From: Nocardia goodfellowii
GTDB lineage: Bacteria > Actinomycetota > Actinomycetes > Mycobacteriales > Mycobacteriaceae
Assembly (NCBI RefSeq): GCF_017875645.1
Contig: NZ_JAGGMR010000001.1
Coordinates: forward strand, 3,348,001-3,412,000
Reading direction: 5' to 3'
Length of the DNA: 64,000 bases
The notes under the pieces were generated by a model. It did not search any database. It was not told where the DNA came from and saw nothing but the letters and a program-made list of their open reading frames with translations. Made by a program: the position numbers and the translations under genes. Of this stretch, positions 24,896-33,502 are shown one piece after another. How positions within the stretch are numbered: the first letter of the stretch is position 1; each line of letters starts with the position of its first letter.

Positions 24896-25894
24896 GTGGA
24901 TATGCGTTCGGATTCTGGTCGGCACCGTAGAGGAAAATTCGGGCGATGGACGATCTTTGTCGCTACCGCACTAGCGATCGTCACTCCCGCGGGTTTGGCC
25001 ACGGCGGTACCGCAGGGCTCCGCGCAACTCTTCGCCAAGTTCTCGATAGCGAAAGATCGACCGCCGTACCTCAAAGCTGTGGGTATCTGCCAAGGCAAAA
25101 AGGACCCTTCGGCCGGCGCGCTCATGGAGGTGAGCTACTCGAGGACGTCCGGCGAGCCGCTGATAGTGCAACCCGTCGCCGAGAGCAACGGCTTCTCCTC
25201 GCACGGTACCGAACCTTATGCCGGGTGGAGCGACACCAACGTATTCGCTCGCGACCAGGGCGCCCTGCCCGATGGCGTAGAACCGAACATGATCACGGTC
25301 CGCCTGATCTGCCACTTCGAAGGTGGCGACGTCGTCAAGGAGGCAACGCCGGACATCGAGAAGATCGGCGGCGCCAAGTCGAACATCGTGCCGAAGAAGA
25401 CCGAACCCGACCCGCCGAGCGCGCCGTTCACCATCACCAGCGTCAGCGAGAAGAAGTGTGTCGTGGTTGGCGACGAAAGCCTTGGTCTCGCTGACTGCCA
25501 GCCCGACTCGAAACGCCAGCAGTGGCGTTACTTTCACGCCACCGTGGAAGGATTCGGCAGCAACCTCATACAGAGCGTCGCCACCCAGCGATGCGTTACT
25601 TTTCCTCCGGTCGGAAACGATTTCGCGCTGAACACCCGGCCGTGCGGTGCGGGTACCGCCAGGGACTGGGTCGAGTCCGTCAGCACCTCCGGCAATGTGG
25701 CGATCGAGACAAACTACACCCTCGAGTCGCCGGCGCCCGATTACAGCGCGGACCCTCAGGGCAGGATAAAGATCGTCTCGAGGCACGTTTGCTGGTACGC
25801 GACAGCGGATGCCGTCCGGGCCGCGGGGTGTGGCGCCGGCTTCGGTGATCGTCGCGACAAGCCCGAATTCCGATGGAACAGGAATCCTGTGTAG
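24896..25894 (+). CDS. secreted protein with trefoil-like C-terminus
   Basis: 332 residues from a GTG at 24896 (GGAGGTCGT upstream; ATG at 24902 alternative). Signal peptide: RRGKFGRWTIFVATALAIVT then PAGLATA, cleavage before VPQGSAQ. Residues about 40-165 form an unrecognised beta-rich domain. After a proline/lysine linker, residues about 175-330 show beta-trefoil-like spacing (ADCQPDSKRQQWRYF; LIQSVATQRCVTF; DWVESVSTSGN; CWYATADAVRA) with paired cysteines, reminiscent of ricin-B-type lectins. May bind cell-surface carbohydrate. Stand-alone gene. Confidence 0.7.
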   Translation: MDMRSDSGRHRRGKFGRWTIFVATALAIVTPAGLATAVPQGSAQLFAKFSIAKDRPPYLKAVGICQGKKDPSAGALMEVSYSRTSGEPLIVQPVAESNGFSSHGTEPYAGWSDTNVFARDQGALPDGVEPNMITVRLICHFEGGDVVKEATPDIEKIGGAKSNIVPKKTEPDPPSAPFTITSVSEKKCVVVGDESLGLADCQPDSKRQQWRYFHATVEGFGSNLIQSVATQRCVTFPPVGNDFALNTRPCGAGTARDWVESVSTSGNVAIETNYTLESPAPDYSADPQGRIKIVSRHVCWYATADAVRAAGCGAGFGDRRDKPEFRWNRNPV

Positions 25895-27062
25895 TCGAGT
25901 CGCGTCGGGCGGTGGCGAGTCAGGACTGCGGAGTGAATTGTGCTGGTCCGTCGCCCGTTCGCGGCGGACCAGCACTTTCGAGATCGATTCAGAAACGAGT
26001 ACTCGGCGTGCGCCAAACGGCCAGCGAGGCAAGCACACTCGATGCCGCGCCGAACCAGAGCACGGTAGCTCTGATCGGCGAACCCCAGGGCATGCGCGAC
26101 GGAGGTGATCGGTTCACCGTGAACGACGCGACATTGGTGGTGCTTGAACGCTTCCGCCTCGCCGCCGAGGTGAGCGCCGCTGATTGACATCGGCTCTATG
26201 GGCCACGGCATAGGCGTTTGTGAACGCCCGCATCTGCCGCGTGGCGCGCGTTAGTCGGCTGACCAAATCGGTTGGCCAACAAGGCTTCCCAATGCGCGCC
26301 CACGCCGATTATGTATTGTCCGGCACCGCGATATGAGCTATGGAATTCATCTACCAACTGTCGAAGTTGCCGCTTGTGGCCGGACTAGGGCGAATCGCGG
26401 ACATGATCACCGAGTCCAGGCGTACGGCGAAGTCGATCGGCTTTCGACCGTCGGGTGCGCTGTCGACCTGCGAGACGACGCTCCAGCCGAGGAGCAGTTG
26501 TGGAGGTATCGGGCGAATCTACATCCCCGCCGTCTACATGGCCTCAGGGGCATGAGGACTCGAGTCGCGCCTCGGTATCTGTGCTCTTGTTCGTAGTTAC
26601 GAAAGGTCGGACTAGCGTCGCGGCGCCGGCGCTGTTGACCAAGAACGCGGTTTCGGCGGAGTCGAGGGTGGACAGGTGCTGGATAAATGGGTGGCGACTT
26701 GAAGGGCGCGCCAATATTGTCGCACCTGACATTTCGACGCGCTGGTTCGCGAGCCGACCGCGACTGGCGGGGCCGGCGGGTTGCAGTTATCGATTTCAGG
26801 GGAGCTATGCGCGCCGAAGCCTCCGCCTCGCCTGCGGAATCCGAGTTGTTGGTGCGTATCTCGGCAGCGGCCGAGGCTGCCCGCACCGGCCAGTATCAGG
26901 CAACCTACCCTGCTGGGATGCCGAGCTGGAGCAAGTTGTGGGCTACGCAGATCTGCGTGACCAGCGGGATCGTGCAATTGTGATCCTGAGGCATGCGGTC
27001 CGCTAGGCCACGCGCACGCTCGATATTGCCGCACTCGCAACTGGAACGTTGGACCGGCGGAA
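25895..27062. other. 1.17-kb region of decayed coding sequence
   Basis: No intact gene. On the minus strand 26047-26109 reads ITSVAHALGFADQSYRALVR, which looks like the second recognition helix region of an AraC-family regulator, so a relic of one is likely. On the plus strand 26333-26596 and 26687-27006 contain coding-like stretches split between frames (for example ELLVRISAAAEAARTGQYQ then ELEQVVGYADLRDQRDRAIV in the next frame). The motif CTGCCGCGTGGCGCGCG at about 26234 recurs at 32869 and 50290. Confidence 0.45.
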
Positions 27063-27641
27063 TCAGTCGCAGCGTTGGTAGGTGGCGATGATGACGTTGC
27101 CGACCGTGCGTGACGAAGTTAGATCGAAGTCGGTAGGAATCGCGCCGTCCACGAAGAGACGCTTGCCGGATCCGACGACCACCGGGAAGATGAGCAGCCG
27201 ATACTCGTCGACCAGGCCGTGCCGCATGAGAGTGTGAGTCAGGTTGCCAGAGCCGGACACCCAGATCGGTCCCCCCGTTCCCTCTTTGAGCGCTTCGACG
27301 GCGCCGGCCACATCGCCGTCGAGCACGGTGGTGTTCACCCACTCAGGGGACCTGGGGCTGCGTGAAGTGACGTATTTGTCCATCGCCTCCAGGCGCTTAT
27401 TTATCGGATGGTCTCCGGTTGTGGGCCAGTATGCGTAGAAGATGTCGTAGGTCTTTCGCCCCAGCAACAACGCATCGTCGTCGGCCGTCCATGCGAGGAA
27501 TGTGTCGCTGAGCAGGTCACCCGCATGCCGGGCGGTCCAGCCGCCACCCGCGAAACCGTGTTCGCGGTCTTCATCCGCCGATCCCGGCCCCTGGACAACG
27601 CCATCCAACGACACGAACTGTTGCACGATCACTTTTCGCAC
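27063..27641 (-). CDS. dihydrofolate reductase-family (RibD C-terminal-like) protein
   Basis: 192 residues from a GTG at 27641 with GGGAGACATC upstream. Opens VRKVIVQQFVSLDGVVQGPG, the standard start of the YyaP/YwjB-type DHFR-like family. It continues LLLGRKTYDIFYAYWP, GPIWVSGSGNLTHTLMRHGL and DEYRLLIFPVVVGSGKRLF, which form the NADPH-binding core. These proteins are distant relatives of dihydrofolate reductase and of riboflavin deaminase/reductase C-termini; true substrates are unknown. The long open frame upstream to 27797 is ignored because the ribosome site and homology both begin at 27641. Confidence 0.88.
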   Translation of the reverse strand: MRKVIVQQFVSLDGVVQGPGSADEDREHGFAGGGWTARHAGDLLSDTFLAWTADDDALLLGRKTYDIFYAYWPTTGDHPINKRLEAMDKYVTSRSPRSPEWVNTTVLDGDVAGAVEALKEGTGGPIWVSGSGNLTHTLMRHGLVDEYRLLIFPVVVGSGKRLFVDGAIPTDFDLTSSRTVGNVIIATYQRCD

Positions 27642-27861
27642 GATGTCTCCCTTCCTCAATACAGACGTGCCTGCCCTGGAAAAGTCATCGCGTCGGTGGA
27701 AAGTGGTCCCGTGACAGATTCCGACGCGGGGTTGTCGGATGCGGGGAAGCGTTTGTCCTCGTGGTTGCGCACCGGCCGGATAGTGATCGCATCGCATCGA
27801 CTTTTCCGGTATGAAGCCGGATCAAGTGAGTGACGGGGATGCATACAGTCCGGGACCATGA

Positions 27862-27900
27862 TCAGATGAACAGTCCGAGCACGACACCACTGATGACGAC
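27862..27900 (-). pseudogene. relic of the 3' end of a DUF1761 gene
   Basis: The minus strand reads VVISGVVLGLFI and a stop, matching the end VVSGAVLGLFI of the intact DUF1761 protein at 4536-4919. The DNA (GATGAACAGTCCGAGCACG) is identical over 19 bp and similar further. Only about 13 codons remain, now lying under the start of the VOC gene. Confidence 0.6.
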
Positions 27901-28528
27901 GTCACGGCCGCATGGGGAGTTCTGTTGGATGGACTGCAAGTCGGTGGATGTTGATGTGGCCGCCCGGGTTTTCGCCGACGAGTTCGGTTGGGAATGCCGA
28001 GTAGATCCGAACGACTGGCGGGGTGCGATCAAGGCGCGAGCCGACCGCCACTGGGTCGCCGGGGTAAGCAATCTCGGCAGCCCGCTCTATCCGCGCGGGA
28101 CACCACCGCACATCAGTTACTACCTCGGTGTCGAAGACGCGGCAGCCGTTCATCACCTGGCCACCAGCCACGGAGCGAGCAGCCTGCTTGCTCCGACACC
28201 CATTGCGGATCAAGGAACCCTCGCTACCATCGTCGACCCTTTCGGCGCGGTCGTGTCGCTGTGGCAACCGCAGACATTCACCGGATGGTCTCACCCCCTG
28301 GGACCGCGGACTCCCAGCCAGGTCGTCCACGAATCCCGCGACCCCGCCGCGGCCGAACGCTTCTACCGACGACAGCTCGGACTGCGACTGAAAGACGCGG
28401 ACTTCACCCCACCGCTACCCGGAGACCCGCTCGATGGCGACGCTGCGTGGACAGTCGCGATCGAGGTAGCTGGTGAGTCGATGCGTGCGGTTCATCTCGA
28501 CACCGGGCATCGGTATTTACGCCACTGA
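27893..28528 (+). CDS. VOC/glyoxalase-fold two-domain protein
   Basis: 211 residues if started at the ATG at 27893; the ATG at 27866 would add nine residues read from the antisense of the DUF1761 relic, so 27893 is preferred. Two tandem glyoxalase/bleomycin-resistance-like modules: GEFCWMDCKSVDVDVAARVF, EFGWECRVD, and GTPPHISYYLGVEDAAAVHH, VDPFGAVVSLWQPQ in the first; PSQVVHESRDPAAAERFYRR, QLGLRL in the second. This matches the CFP32/YP_-type hydroxylase-like VOC family. The second module is short and may be incomplete. Metal-dependent enzyme or binding protein, function unknown. Confidence 0.8.
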   Translation: MTTSRPHGEFCWMDCKSVDVDVAARVFADEFGWECRVDPNDWRGAIKARADRHWVAGVSNLGSPLYPRGTPPHISYYLGVEDAAAVHHLATSHGASSLLAPTPIADQGTLATIVDPFGAVVSLWQPQTFTGWSHPLGPRTPSQVVHESRDPAAAERFYRRQLGLRLKDADFTPPLPGDPLDGDAAWTVAIEVAGESMRAVHLDTGHRYLRH

Positions 28529-28610
28529 CAGCGCGCTGAGCGACGAGGCCACACTGCGGGGCCCGTCGACCCAAGCTACTGCGGCTCAGAGTATGCGGTA
28601 TTGCCGCGAC
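28526..28610. repeat. dispersed intergenic repeat, diverged copy D
   Basis: GCGCGCTGAGCGACGAGGCC ... CTACTGCGGCTCAGAGTATG, CGGTATTGCCGCG. Shares the CTGAGCG and CTGCGGCTCAG blocks with copies A-C but has a different middle. Begins right at the VOC stop codon. Confidence 0.4.
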
Positions 28611-28697
28611 CAGCGCGGTCTGCACCGGGCTAGTACGGGCCTCGGAAGATTGACGGGGCCGAGGAGTTCTGGCGTCGGCCGAGCACCTGTGGGCCGG

Positions 28698-29252
28698 TCA
28701 GTATCCGTTGGCTTCCAAGGCATCTCGGATAGTTTTGCAAAGCTGGCGGTCCACTGCGTCTGGGGGTAGCAGCAAGTCTGCCTTGGTGAGCACATCGGTC
28801 CCGAGGCTCTCGACCGCTTGCCGTGGCAGGTCCACGATGTCTTGCTCTTTGACTCCCATTCCTGCCCAGATGATGCGCAGACCGTCACGGTTGTCGTAGT
28901 CCAGGTCGCGGATCTGCCACCAAAGATTATCCATGCGCCACATCGCGGAGATCGGATCGATCAACTTCATCCGCCAGGCGCGGCCATAGATGCCGGCGAC
29001 GACGTCCCAAGGGTCAAGGCGCGGTGACTTCTCGAGGTAGCGGTCGATCTGGTTGTGGAGTTCTGTGAGCTTGGTGTCGAGGGCGCTGTCGTCACCACCA
29101 TCCATTGCCACCAGATCGGCCAACGCCGTCCATGAGAAACCGTGAGCTAGGACGACTCGCGCGATCGACGGCCAGCACTGTCCGAAGAGGATGTCTTCTT
29201 CGGACAGCGCGGAAAGACCATGAACGACTTGGGCGGTAGCGATCCCGGACAT
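28698..29252 (-). CDS. hypothetical protein, helical
   Basis: 184 residues, ATG at 29252. Rich in Trp, Asp and Leu: FGQCWPSIARVVLAHGFSWT; TKLTELHNQIDRYLEKSPRL; SAMWRMDNLWWQIRDLDYDN; VLTKADLLLPPDAVDRQLCK. Predominantly alpha-helical and cytoplasmic. No family recognised, codon use normal. It is flanked by repeat copy D and by the DFDW-protein pair on the other strand, an area rich in small orphan genes. Confidence 0.7.
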   Translation of the reverse strand: MSGIATAQVVHGLSALSEEDILFGQCWPSIARVVLAHGFSWTALADLVAMDGGDDSALDTKLTELHNQIDRYLEKSPRLDPWDVVAGIYGRAWRMKLIDPISAMWRMDNLWWQIRDLDYDNRDGLRIIWAGMGVKEQDIVDLPRQAVESLGTDVLTKADLLLPPDAVDRQLCKTIRDALEANGY

Positions 29253-29505
29253 CCTGCGAGCATATGCAGCAATCAGGTGCTAGCAGTTGTCGAATAGACG
29301 CCCGCTCACGTCGCTACCGGTGCGGTCCGCACCTGCCAGCGCGGGTGTGCAGAAGATCAACGGGCAGAGGTTATCTCAGCGATAGCAACGCGCGATAGGG
29401 CCGAGATCGCACCGTACGAGCTGGTTACAGTGCTGCGATGGGGGCGCCTCGTCATGCGTATTCACCAATCGGGGACCGCCGAGCTGGGGGAAGTACGCTG
29501 CAAGG
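29253..29505. other. intergenic, nothing recognised
   Basis: Divergent gap of 253 bp between the helical hypothetical gene and the first DFDW gene. No repeat or operator stands out. Confidence 0.4.
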
Positions 29506-29982
29506 ATGCAAGTGGATACGCAGGGTGCAGTCCAAACTGCCCGCTGTGCTGCGGATTTCGATTGGACGTGGTCGGTCGCGGATCTGGGCCGGTTCGGTCG
29601 CACTATGGGGTGGACCCGGGTGAAGGGGCGGTACGGCGATTCATTCGAAACCGACTTGCAGGTCAATGAGCCCATTGCGCAGGTCGGCTACAGGACGGAC
29701 GGATCAGCACAAAAAGGGCTTGGTGATCTCGCCTTCGTATCGATATTCGTTGCCGACACATCAATTGCCGATTACCCGGCGATGGCCAGGGTGTGGGCAG
29801 ATCTGTTTGATCGGATCACCGAGCAACTAGGCGCTGCGGCGGCAGGAGCGTTCGGGATCAACGAGGGCTTGGTCTGGATGGTGCCGGCGGCTGCGATCGG
29901 GCTGCGTGTGGAACCACTGCGTATCCGGCTCGAGATCGTCAATCCGAAATATCGGCACTCGGTGGATTCCAGAGTGTTGTGA
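29506..29982 (+). CDS. DFDW-motif protein (DUF6301-like), copy 1
   Basis: 158 residues; ATG at 29506 preferred because the paralogue also starts MQ-x-D, although the AAGG spacing better suits the GTG at 29512. Contains AADFDWTWSVADLGRFGRTM, GDSFETDLQVNEPIAQVGY, LAFVSIFVADTSIADYPAMA, LFDRITEQLGAA and RIRLEIVNPKY. The architecture looks like the uncharacterised DUF6301-type family common in Nocardia (name from memory, not verified). Paralogue of the next gene, sharing about a third of positions including D-F-D-W, LQVN-x-P, and L-x-I-V-N-P. May be an immunity-type or other small partner protein; not decidable. Confidence 0.7.
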   Translation: MQVDTQGAVQTARCAADFDWTWSVADLGRFGRTMGWTRVKGRYGDSFETDLQVNEPIAQVGYRTDGSAQKGLGDLAFVSIFVADTSIADYPAMARVWADLFDRITEQLGAAAAGAFGINEGLVWMVPAAAIGLRVEPLRIRLEIVNPKYRHSVDSRVL

Positions 29983-30043
29983 GTGCATGTGCTGTCACCC
30001 CGGACTGAATCCGGGAACCGCTCGATTGAAAGTGAACCTTGTG

Positions 30044-30550
30044 ATGCAAGCAGACTTGGATGGTGTCTCCGAGATCTGTCGTACTGCTACTGATTTCGAC
30101 TGGGGATGGGTGAAGACCGATGTCCACCGGTACGCGGAGTTGGCCGGATGGAGTGTGCTGGACTACTTTCCGCCGCTGGGTGCCAGCCTCGGAACATCCT
30201 TGCAGGTGAATCGCCCAGAGGCGGAGGTGCGGTTCAGCAGGCGGTTCCTTCGTTCGATAGGTGCGGCGAACGAGGATATCGTCACGATTTCGATCAAGGT
30301 CACTGATTATGTGGCCGAGCCTGATCGGCGTATGAGTTCGGTTCGGGCGCGGCAGTTCGCCGATCTGTCGGAGAGGATCACTTCGGTCCTGGAAGGAGCG
30401 GCATGCTGCGGTCCTGAAACAGGCTATGAAATGGTGTGGCGTCAGCCGGCCGTTACGTTCGGCCTGCTGAGCGCGAGCGGTGCAATGCATTTGGTGATTG
30501 TGAATCCCAGATTTCAGGATTTTCTCGCCAGGAGTCAGAGATTCGAATAA
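30044..30550 (+). CDS. DFDW-motif protein (DUF6301-like), copy 2
   Basis: 168 residues from the ATG at 30044 (GTG at 30032 in frame). Shares with the previous gene ATDFDWGWVKTDVHRYAELA, GTSLQVNRPEAEVRFS, IVTISIKVTDYVAEP, FADLSERITSVLEGAACCGP, YEMVWRQPAVTFGLL and MHLVIVNPRFQDF. A tandem duplication with 61 bp between stop and start, same direction, likely one transcript. The recurrent small duplicated families resemble immunity-protein arrays, but no toxin gene is visible alongside. Confidence 0.7.
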   Translation: MQADLDGVSEICRTATDFDWGWVKTDVHRYAELAGWSVLDYFPPLGASLGTSLQVNRPEAEVRFSRRFLRSIGAANEDIVTISIKVTDYVAEPDRRMSSVRARQFADLSERITSVLEGAACCGPETGYEMVWRQPAVTFGLLSASGAMHLVIVNPRFQDFLARSQRFE

Positions 30551-30600
30551 TGATCCCCATCGACGTAGCACTGCCGACCGCGACGCGACGCGCGATGATG

Positions 30601-30688
30601 CGACGCTGAGCGCTGAGGCTAAGCGGTCACGGGGGTGGGTGGCCGACGAGCCAGAGCCGCTGTGCTCAGGACATCCGCATCTGCCGAT
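30601..30688. repeat. dispersed intergenic repeat, diverged copy E
   Basis: CGCTGAGCGCTGAGGCTAAG at one end, and GAGCCGCTGTGCTCAGGACA, TCCGCATCTGCCGA at the other. The ends match the consensus of copies A-C; the middle is longer. Begins 50 bp after the second DFDW gene. Confidence 0.45.
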
Positions 30689-30734
30689 GATCGTGCGCGT
30701 TACTCTCCCTACCGGGAGATGGCTTGAACTCCGA

Positions 30735-30926
30735 TCAAGATTCCAAGCTCATTTTGTAGACCACAGTGCCGTCATCGAGGAGAACCGCTGTGCTTGCCCC
30801 GTCGGTCAACCGATCCTGCCCAAACGTACCGAGCCAGGCCTCCGCCTCCTCTTGAGTAGGGAACTCCGCGTTGGGCCCAGGCACCGGCTTGCCATCGGCC
30901 GACTCGTACTGCCATGTCCATGCCAT
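30735..30926 (-). CDS. conserved small actinobacterial protein
   Basis: 63 residues, ATG at 30926. MAWTWQYESADGKPVPGPNA, then EFPTQEEAEAWLGTFGQDRL and AVLLDDGTVVYKMSLES. The W-T/R-W-x-Y-E-x-A-D-G start, FPTQ-x-x-A-E-x-W-L-G, and MSL ending match a small protein conserved across mycobacteria and nocardiae (Rv2708c-like). Cytoplasmic, function unknown. Confidence 0.8.
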   Translation of the reverse strand: MAWTWQYESADGKPVPGPNAEFPTQEEAEAWLGTFGQDRLTDGASTAVLLDDGTVVYKMSLES

Positions 30927-31242
30927 GTTCGACTTCTCGGACTGAATTCACACTGGGACAGGAACTCTCGGCGAGGATATCCGGCAAACCGGGCAACTGT
31001 CTGACAGTCGGCGAGGACCGCTCATCCTGCTCGCCCGGCGGTCCCACAGATGTGAACGCACTACTTTGCCGCGCGGGGCGCGCGCCGGCGAACGCACGGT
31101 AGTGCCGAATTGAGTTCATCCGGCTGGGTCTGGCGTGCAACGGTGTCAAGTCCGTTCAGATGCCGATGCTTACCCCCCTGGCTCGGTTCAATCGTGACCC
31201 TGACGGGACCCCGTGCTTCGGTCCACCGGGTGTGAGAGCCGG

Positions 31243-32081
31243 TTATCGGTGGATGCAGGTTGCAGCGTATCCGGCTGGGGTGTTGTAGCCCAGTGCGGAA
31301 TGTCTTCGGTGGTGGTTGTATTCGTCCTTCCAGTCGCTGATCACGACTCTGGCCTGGGTCAGGGACCAGAAGCTGTTGATGTTGAGGCATTCGTCGCGCA
31401 GGCGGCCGTTGAAGGATTCGATGTAGCCGTTGCGCCAGGGCTGGCCTGGTGGGATGAACGCCAGACCGACTCGTTCGCCCGCCCAGTCGGTCATGGCCTG
31501 GCAGGCGAGTTCGGGTCCGTTGTCGCAGCGCAGCGCAGCGGGATAGCCGCGGTCGAGAGCGAGGCGGTCGAGTTCGTCGATGAGCCGATCGGCGGTGATT
31601 GAGCGCTCGACCAGGCCGCCGAGGCATTCGCGGGTGTGTTCGTCGACGATCGAGACGATCTTGACCGGGCGGCCGTCGTTGGTGGCGTCGAACTGGAAAT
31701 CGACCGCCCACACCCGATTCGGTGCGTTTGCTTCCGGTGTCGCGGTGGTGGTTCCCAAGCGTTTTCGTCGGCGCCGCTGCGGCACTCGAAGTCCCTCGTC
31801 GCGTCAGAGGCGTTGGACTTTCTTGTGGTTGACCATCCAGCCTTCCCGCGAGCGTCGTGATAGGCGCGGCGGAAACCCTGCCGGGGATGGGCTTTGGCCC
31901 AGTCGCGTAACCAATCACGCAGCGCTGCATCAGGATCGGTTGTGGTCCGGTCGGTCAGTGGGTGGCGTTGGGTACTTCGGTGTTGCCCGGTGACCCGGCA
32001 GGCGAACCGTTCGCTGCATTCGAGCACGCGCATGAGGTGCGCCACGGCCGCCCGCCGGCGTTCCGGGTCTAGAAGTTTCCC
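31243..32081 (-). pseudogene. IS3-family transposase OrfB, frameshifted
   Basis: The frame begins PERRRAAVAHLMRVLECSER, FACRVTGQHRSTQRHPL and AHPRQGFRRAYHDARG, then shifts one base near 31858. The correct reading after the shift gives EGWMVNHKKVQRL, then TGA where Trp is expected, then [12 protein letters not shown]. It continues with the full integrase core: [11 protein letters not shown] (first Asp), [11 protein letters not shown] (second Asp) and [19 protein letters not shown] (Glu), ending YNTPAGYA. The DDE triad survives but one frameshift and one stop separate it from the N-terminus. Confidence 0.88.
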
Positions 32082-32350
32082 TTGGCGATCTCCTTCAACG
32101 CCGCTTTCTCCAGCTCGGCATCGGCGAGAAGCCTTTTCAGGGTGGAGTTTTCGCGTTCGAGGTCCTTGAGCCGTTTGGCGTCGTCGGCCTTCAATCCGCC
32201 GAACTGGTTGCGCCAGCGGTAGAAGGTCGCTTCGGTGATCTGCAGGGTTCGGCACACCTCGGCGATGTCCTTGCCCTCACCCAGCAGCCGATCGGCCTCG
32301 CTCAGTTTGCGCACGACCTGCTCCGGGGTGTGCCTCTTGCGTGTCGCCAT
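32069..32350 (-). CDS. IS3-family transposase OrfA
   Basis: 93 residues, ATG at 32350. HTH of the IS407/IS3 group: RHTPEQVVRKLSEADRLLGE, DIAEVCRTLQITEATFYRWR, followed by the leucine-zipper-like KDLERENSTLKRLLADAELE, KAALKEIAKGN. Full length and apparently intact. Normally fuses to OrfB by frameshifting or coupling; orfB is broken here. Confidence 0.9.
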   Translation of the reverse strand: MATRKRHTPEQVVRKLSEADRLLGEGKDIAEVCRTLQITEATFYRWRNQFGGLKADDAKRLKDLERENSTLKRLLADAELEKAALKEIAKGNF

Positions 32351-32550
32351 GGTCTTCGAGCCTTCCTGCCCACTTCGTGGGCCGCAAGGCTCTCATACAC
32401 GTCGGACCAAAATCATGGGGTCAGGTCAACCCCCCTTGGCCGCCGAGCGGCTGCGGTGGGGAAGGTAACCCATCCGCGAGCTCGGCTTTGTAATGGGAGA
32501 ATTCGTGTAGGTCCGACAGCTTGCCGGATCAGACCCGTAAGGAGTCAGAC

Positions 32551-32973
32551 ATGTCCGACCCCACGCCCGAAACTGAAGCTACGACAATCGATATCGAACC
32601 CGCTCCTGCAGAACCCAAGGAGGCAGAGACACCTGTCACCCCGACGGCCAGGACCCGGTCCTTCGCGGCGGCCGATCAGGCGGCTACTGGCGTCGATTTC
32701 GCCCAGATGAGCGACGAGTTGACCCGCCAGTCGGTAGATCGTATCGGCTGGCAGCCAGCGGGTCCCGGCCACGGGGATGGAGTCGAGACCGCGCGGGGCG
32801 TGCGTTGGGGGAGGCAGGACCACAGTCGAGCCGGACCGTTGGGCGACACAGGTCCCCACACGCGCTCATGCCGCGTGGCGCGCGGCACTTCTGTCCAGTC
32901 TGTTTCTGCCGCTTACGATTTCGGACGCTACGAGCAGTTCGCCGTGAGATCATCTTTTCTGGGTCGGCGATGA
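32551..32973 (+). CDS. hypothetical protein with acidic/proline-rich N-terminus, probably truncated
   Basis: 140 residues. The ATG at 32551 has an excellent ribosome site (AAGGAGTCAGAC). First 60 residues look genuine: MSDPTPETEATTIDIEPAPA, EPKEAETPVTPTARTRSFAA, DFAQMSDELTRQSVDRIGW. After that the composition turns to arginine/glycine-rich (GVRWGRQDHSRAG) typical of out-of-frame reading. The element TGCCGCGTGGCGCGCGG (32869) lies inside. Probably a gene whose 3' part has been replaced. Confidence 0.45.
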   Translation: MSDPTPETEATTIDIEPAPAEPKEAETPVTPTARTRSFAAADQAATGVDFAQMSDELTRQSVDRIGWQPAGPGHGDGVETARGVRWGRQDHSRAGPLGDTGPHTRSCRVARGTSVQSVSAAYDFGRYEQFAVRSSFLGRR

Positions 32974-33121
32974 GTACGTCGACGGTACGGACGTTTTCCA
33001 CGTCCGCGAATACCTCGATGACGGCAAGAAGACCGGTAGCTGATACCGGCAATGTTCGTACCCGGCAGTGGATTACCTGACCGGCCCCCAAACCACAAAA
33101 GAGGGATTGGGGGCATTCTGC

Positions 33122-33502
33122 TTACAGCAGTTCGGGCGCGAACGAATTAACCGCTGCAAACACGAAACTTAACGCATCATCATCGGTCAAATTGTAATGA
33201 AACGCTACACCCCTCGCGACAATGCGACCATTGATCTCGGTGCTATTCGTTGATGTCTCCTGCTTCTGTTTCCGGAATTCCTCAGCAGTCCTCTTTCCCA
33301 GCTCTATTGTGTTACCGCGATCCCTCCACGTCAAACGCGCCAGATTATCGCTGGTGCTATCGAGCGCGAACAAAAATTCCTTCTCTTCGCTCGTTAACAA
33401 CGTTAAATGATGCTGTTGATACAGCAGCCCCACCGAGAACCCGACACTCACGCCGAACGCGAAGATGGCTGCTGTAAACCCTGCCCATTTCCGTTTACTC
33501 AC
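33122..33502 (-). CDS. membrane-anchored hypothetical protein of atypical base composition
   Basis: 126 residues, ATG at 33502. One N-terminal helix (KWAGFTAAIFAFGVSVGFSV, GLLYQQHHL) acts as anchor or uncleaved signal; the rest (TSEEKEFLFALDSTSDNLAR; EFRKQKQETSTNSTEINGRI; DDALSFVFAAVNSFAPELL) is soluble and helical. Third codon positions use A/T far more than neighbours (for example TTT, AAT, ACA), suggesting horizontal acquisition. No family recognised. Lies beside phage-type genes. Confidence 0.65.
   Translation of the reverse strand: MSKRKWAGFTAAIFAFGVSVGFSVGLLYQQHHLTLLTSEEKEFLFALDSTSDNLARLTWRDRGNTIELGKRTAEEFRKQKQETSTNSTEINGRIVARGVAFHYNLTDDDALSFVFAAVNSFAPELL

Larger units (their letters stand above)
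31195..32428 (-). mobile_element. IS3-family insertion sequence (IS407-like), decayed
   Basis: Bounded by imperfect terminal inverted repeats: left TGACCCTGACGGGACCCCGT... from 31195, right (reverse complement) TGACCTGACCCCATGATTTT... ending about 32428; both continue to GGTCC. About 1.23 kb, the usual size. Contains an intact orfA on the minus strand and an orfB broken by a frameshift and an in-frame TGA. No clear target-site duplication could be defined, though ACCCCCC occurs near both ends. Probably immobile unless complemented. Confidence 0.8.

Noticed and set aside
26333..27006. Overlapping plus-strand frames resembling short proteins
   Set aside because: Coding-like stretches change frame repeatedly, no ribosome sites, no family; treated as debris.
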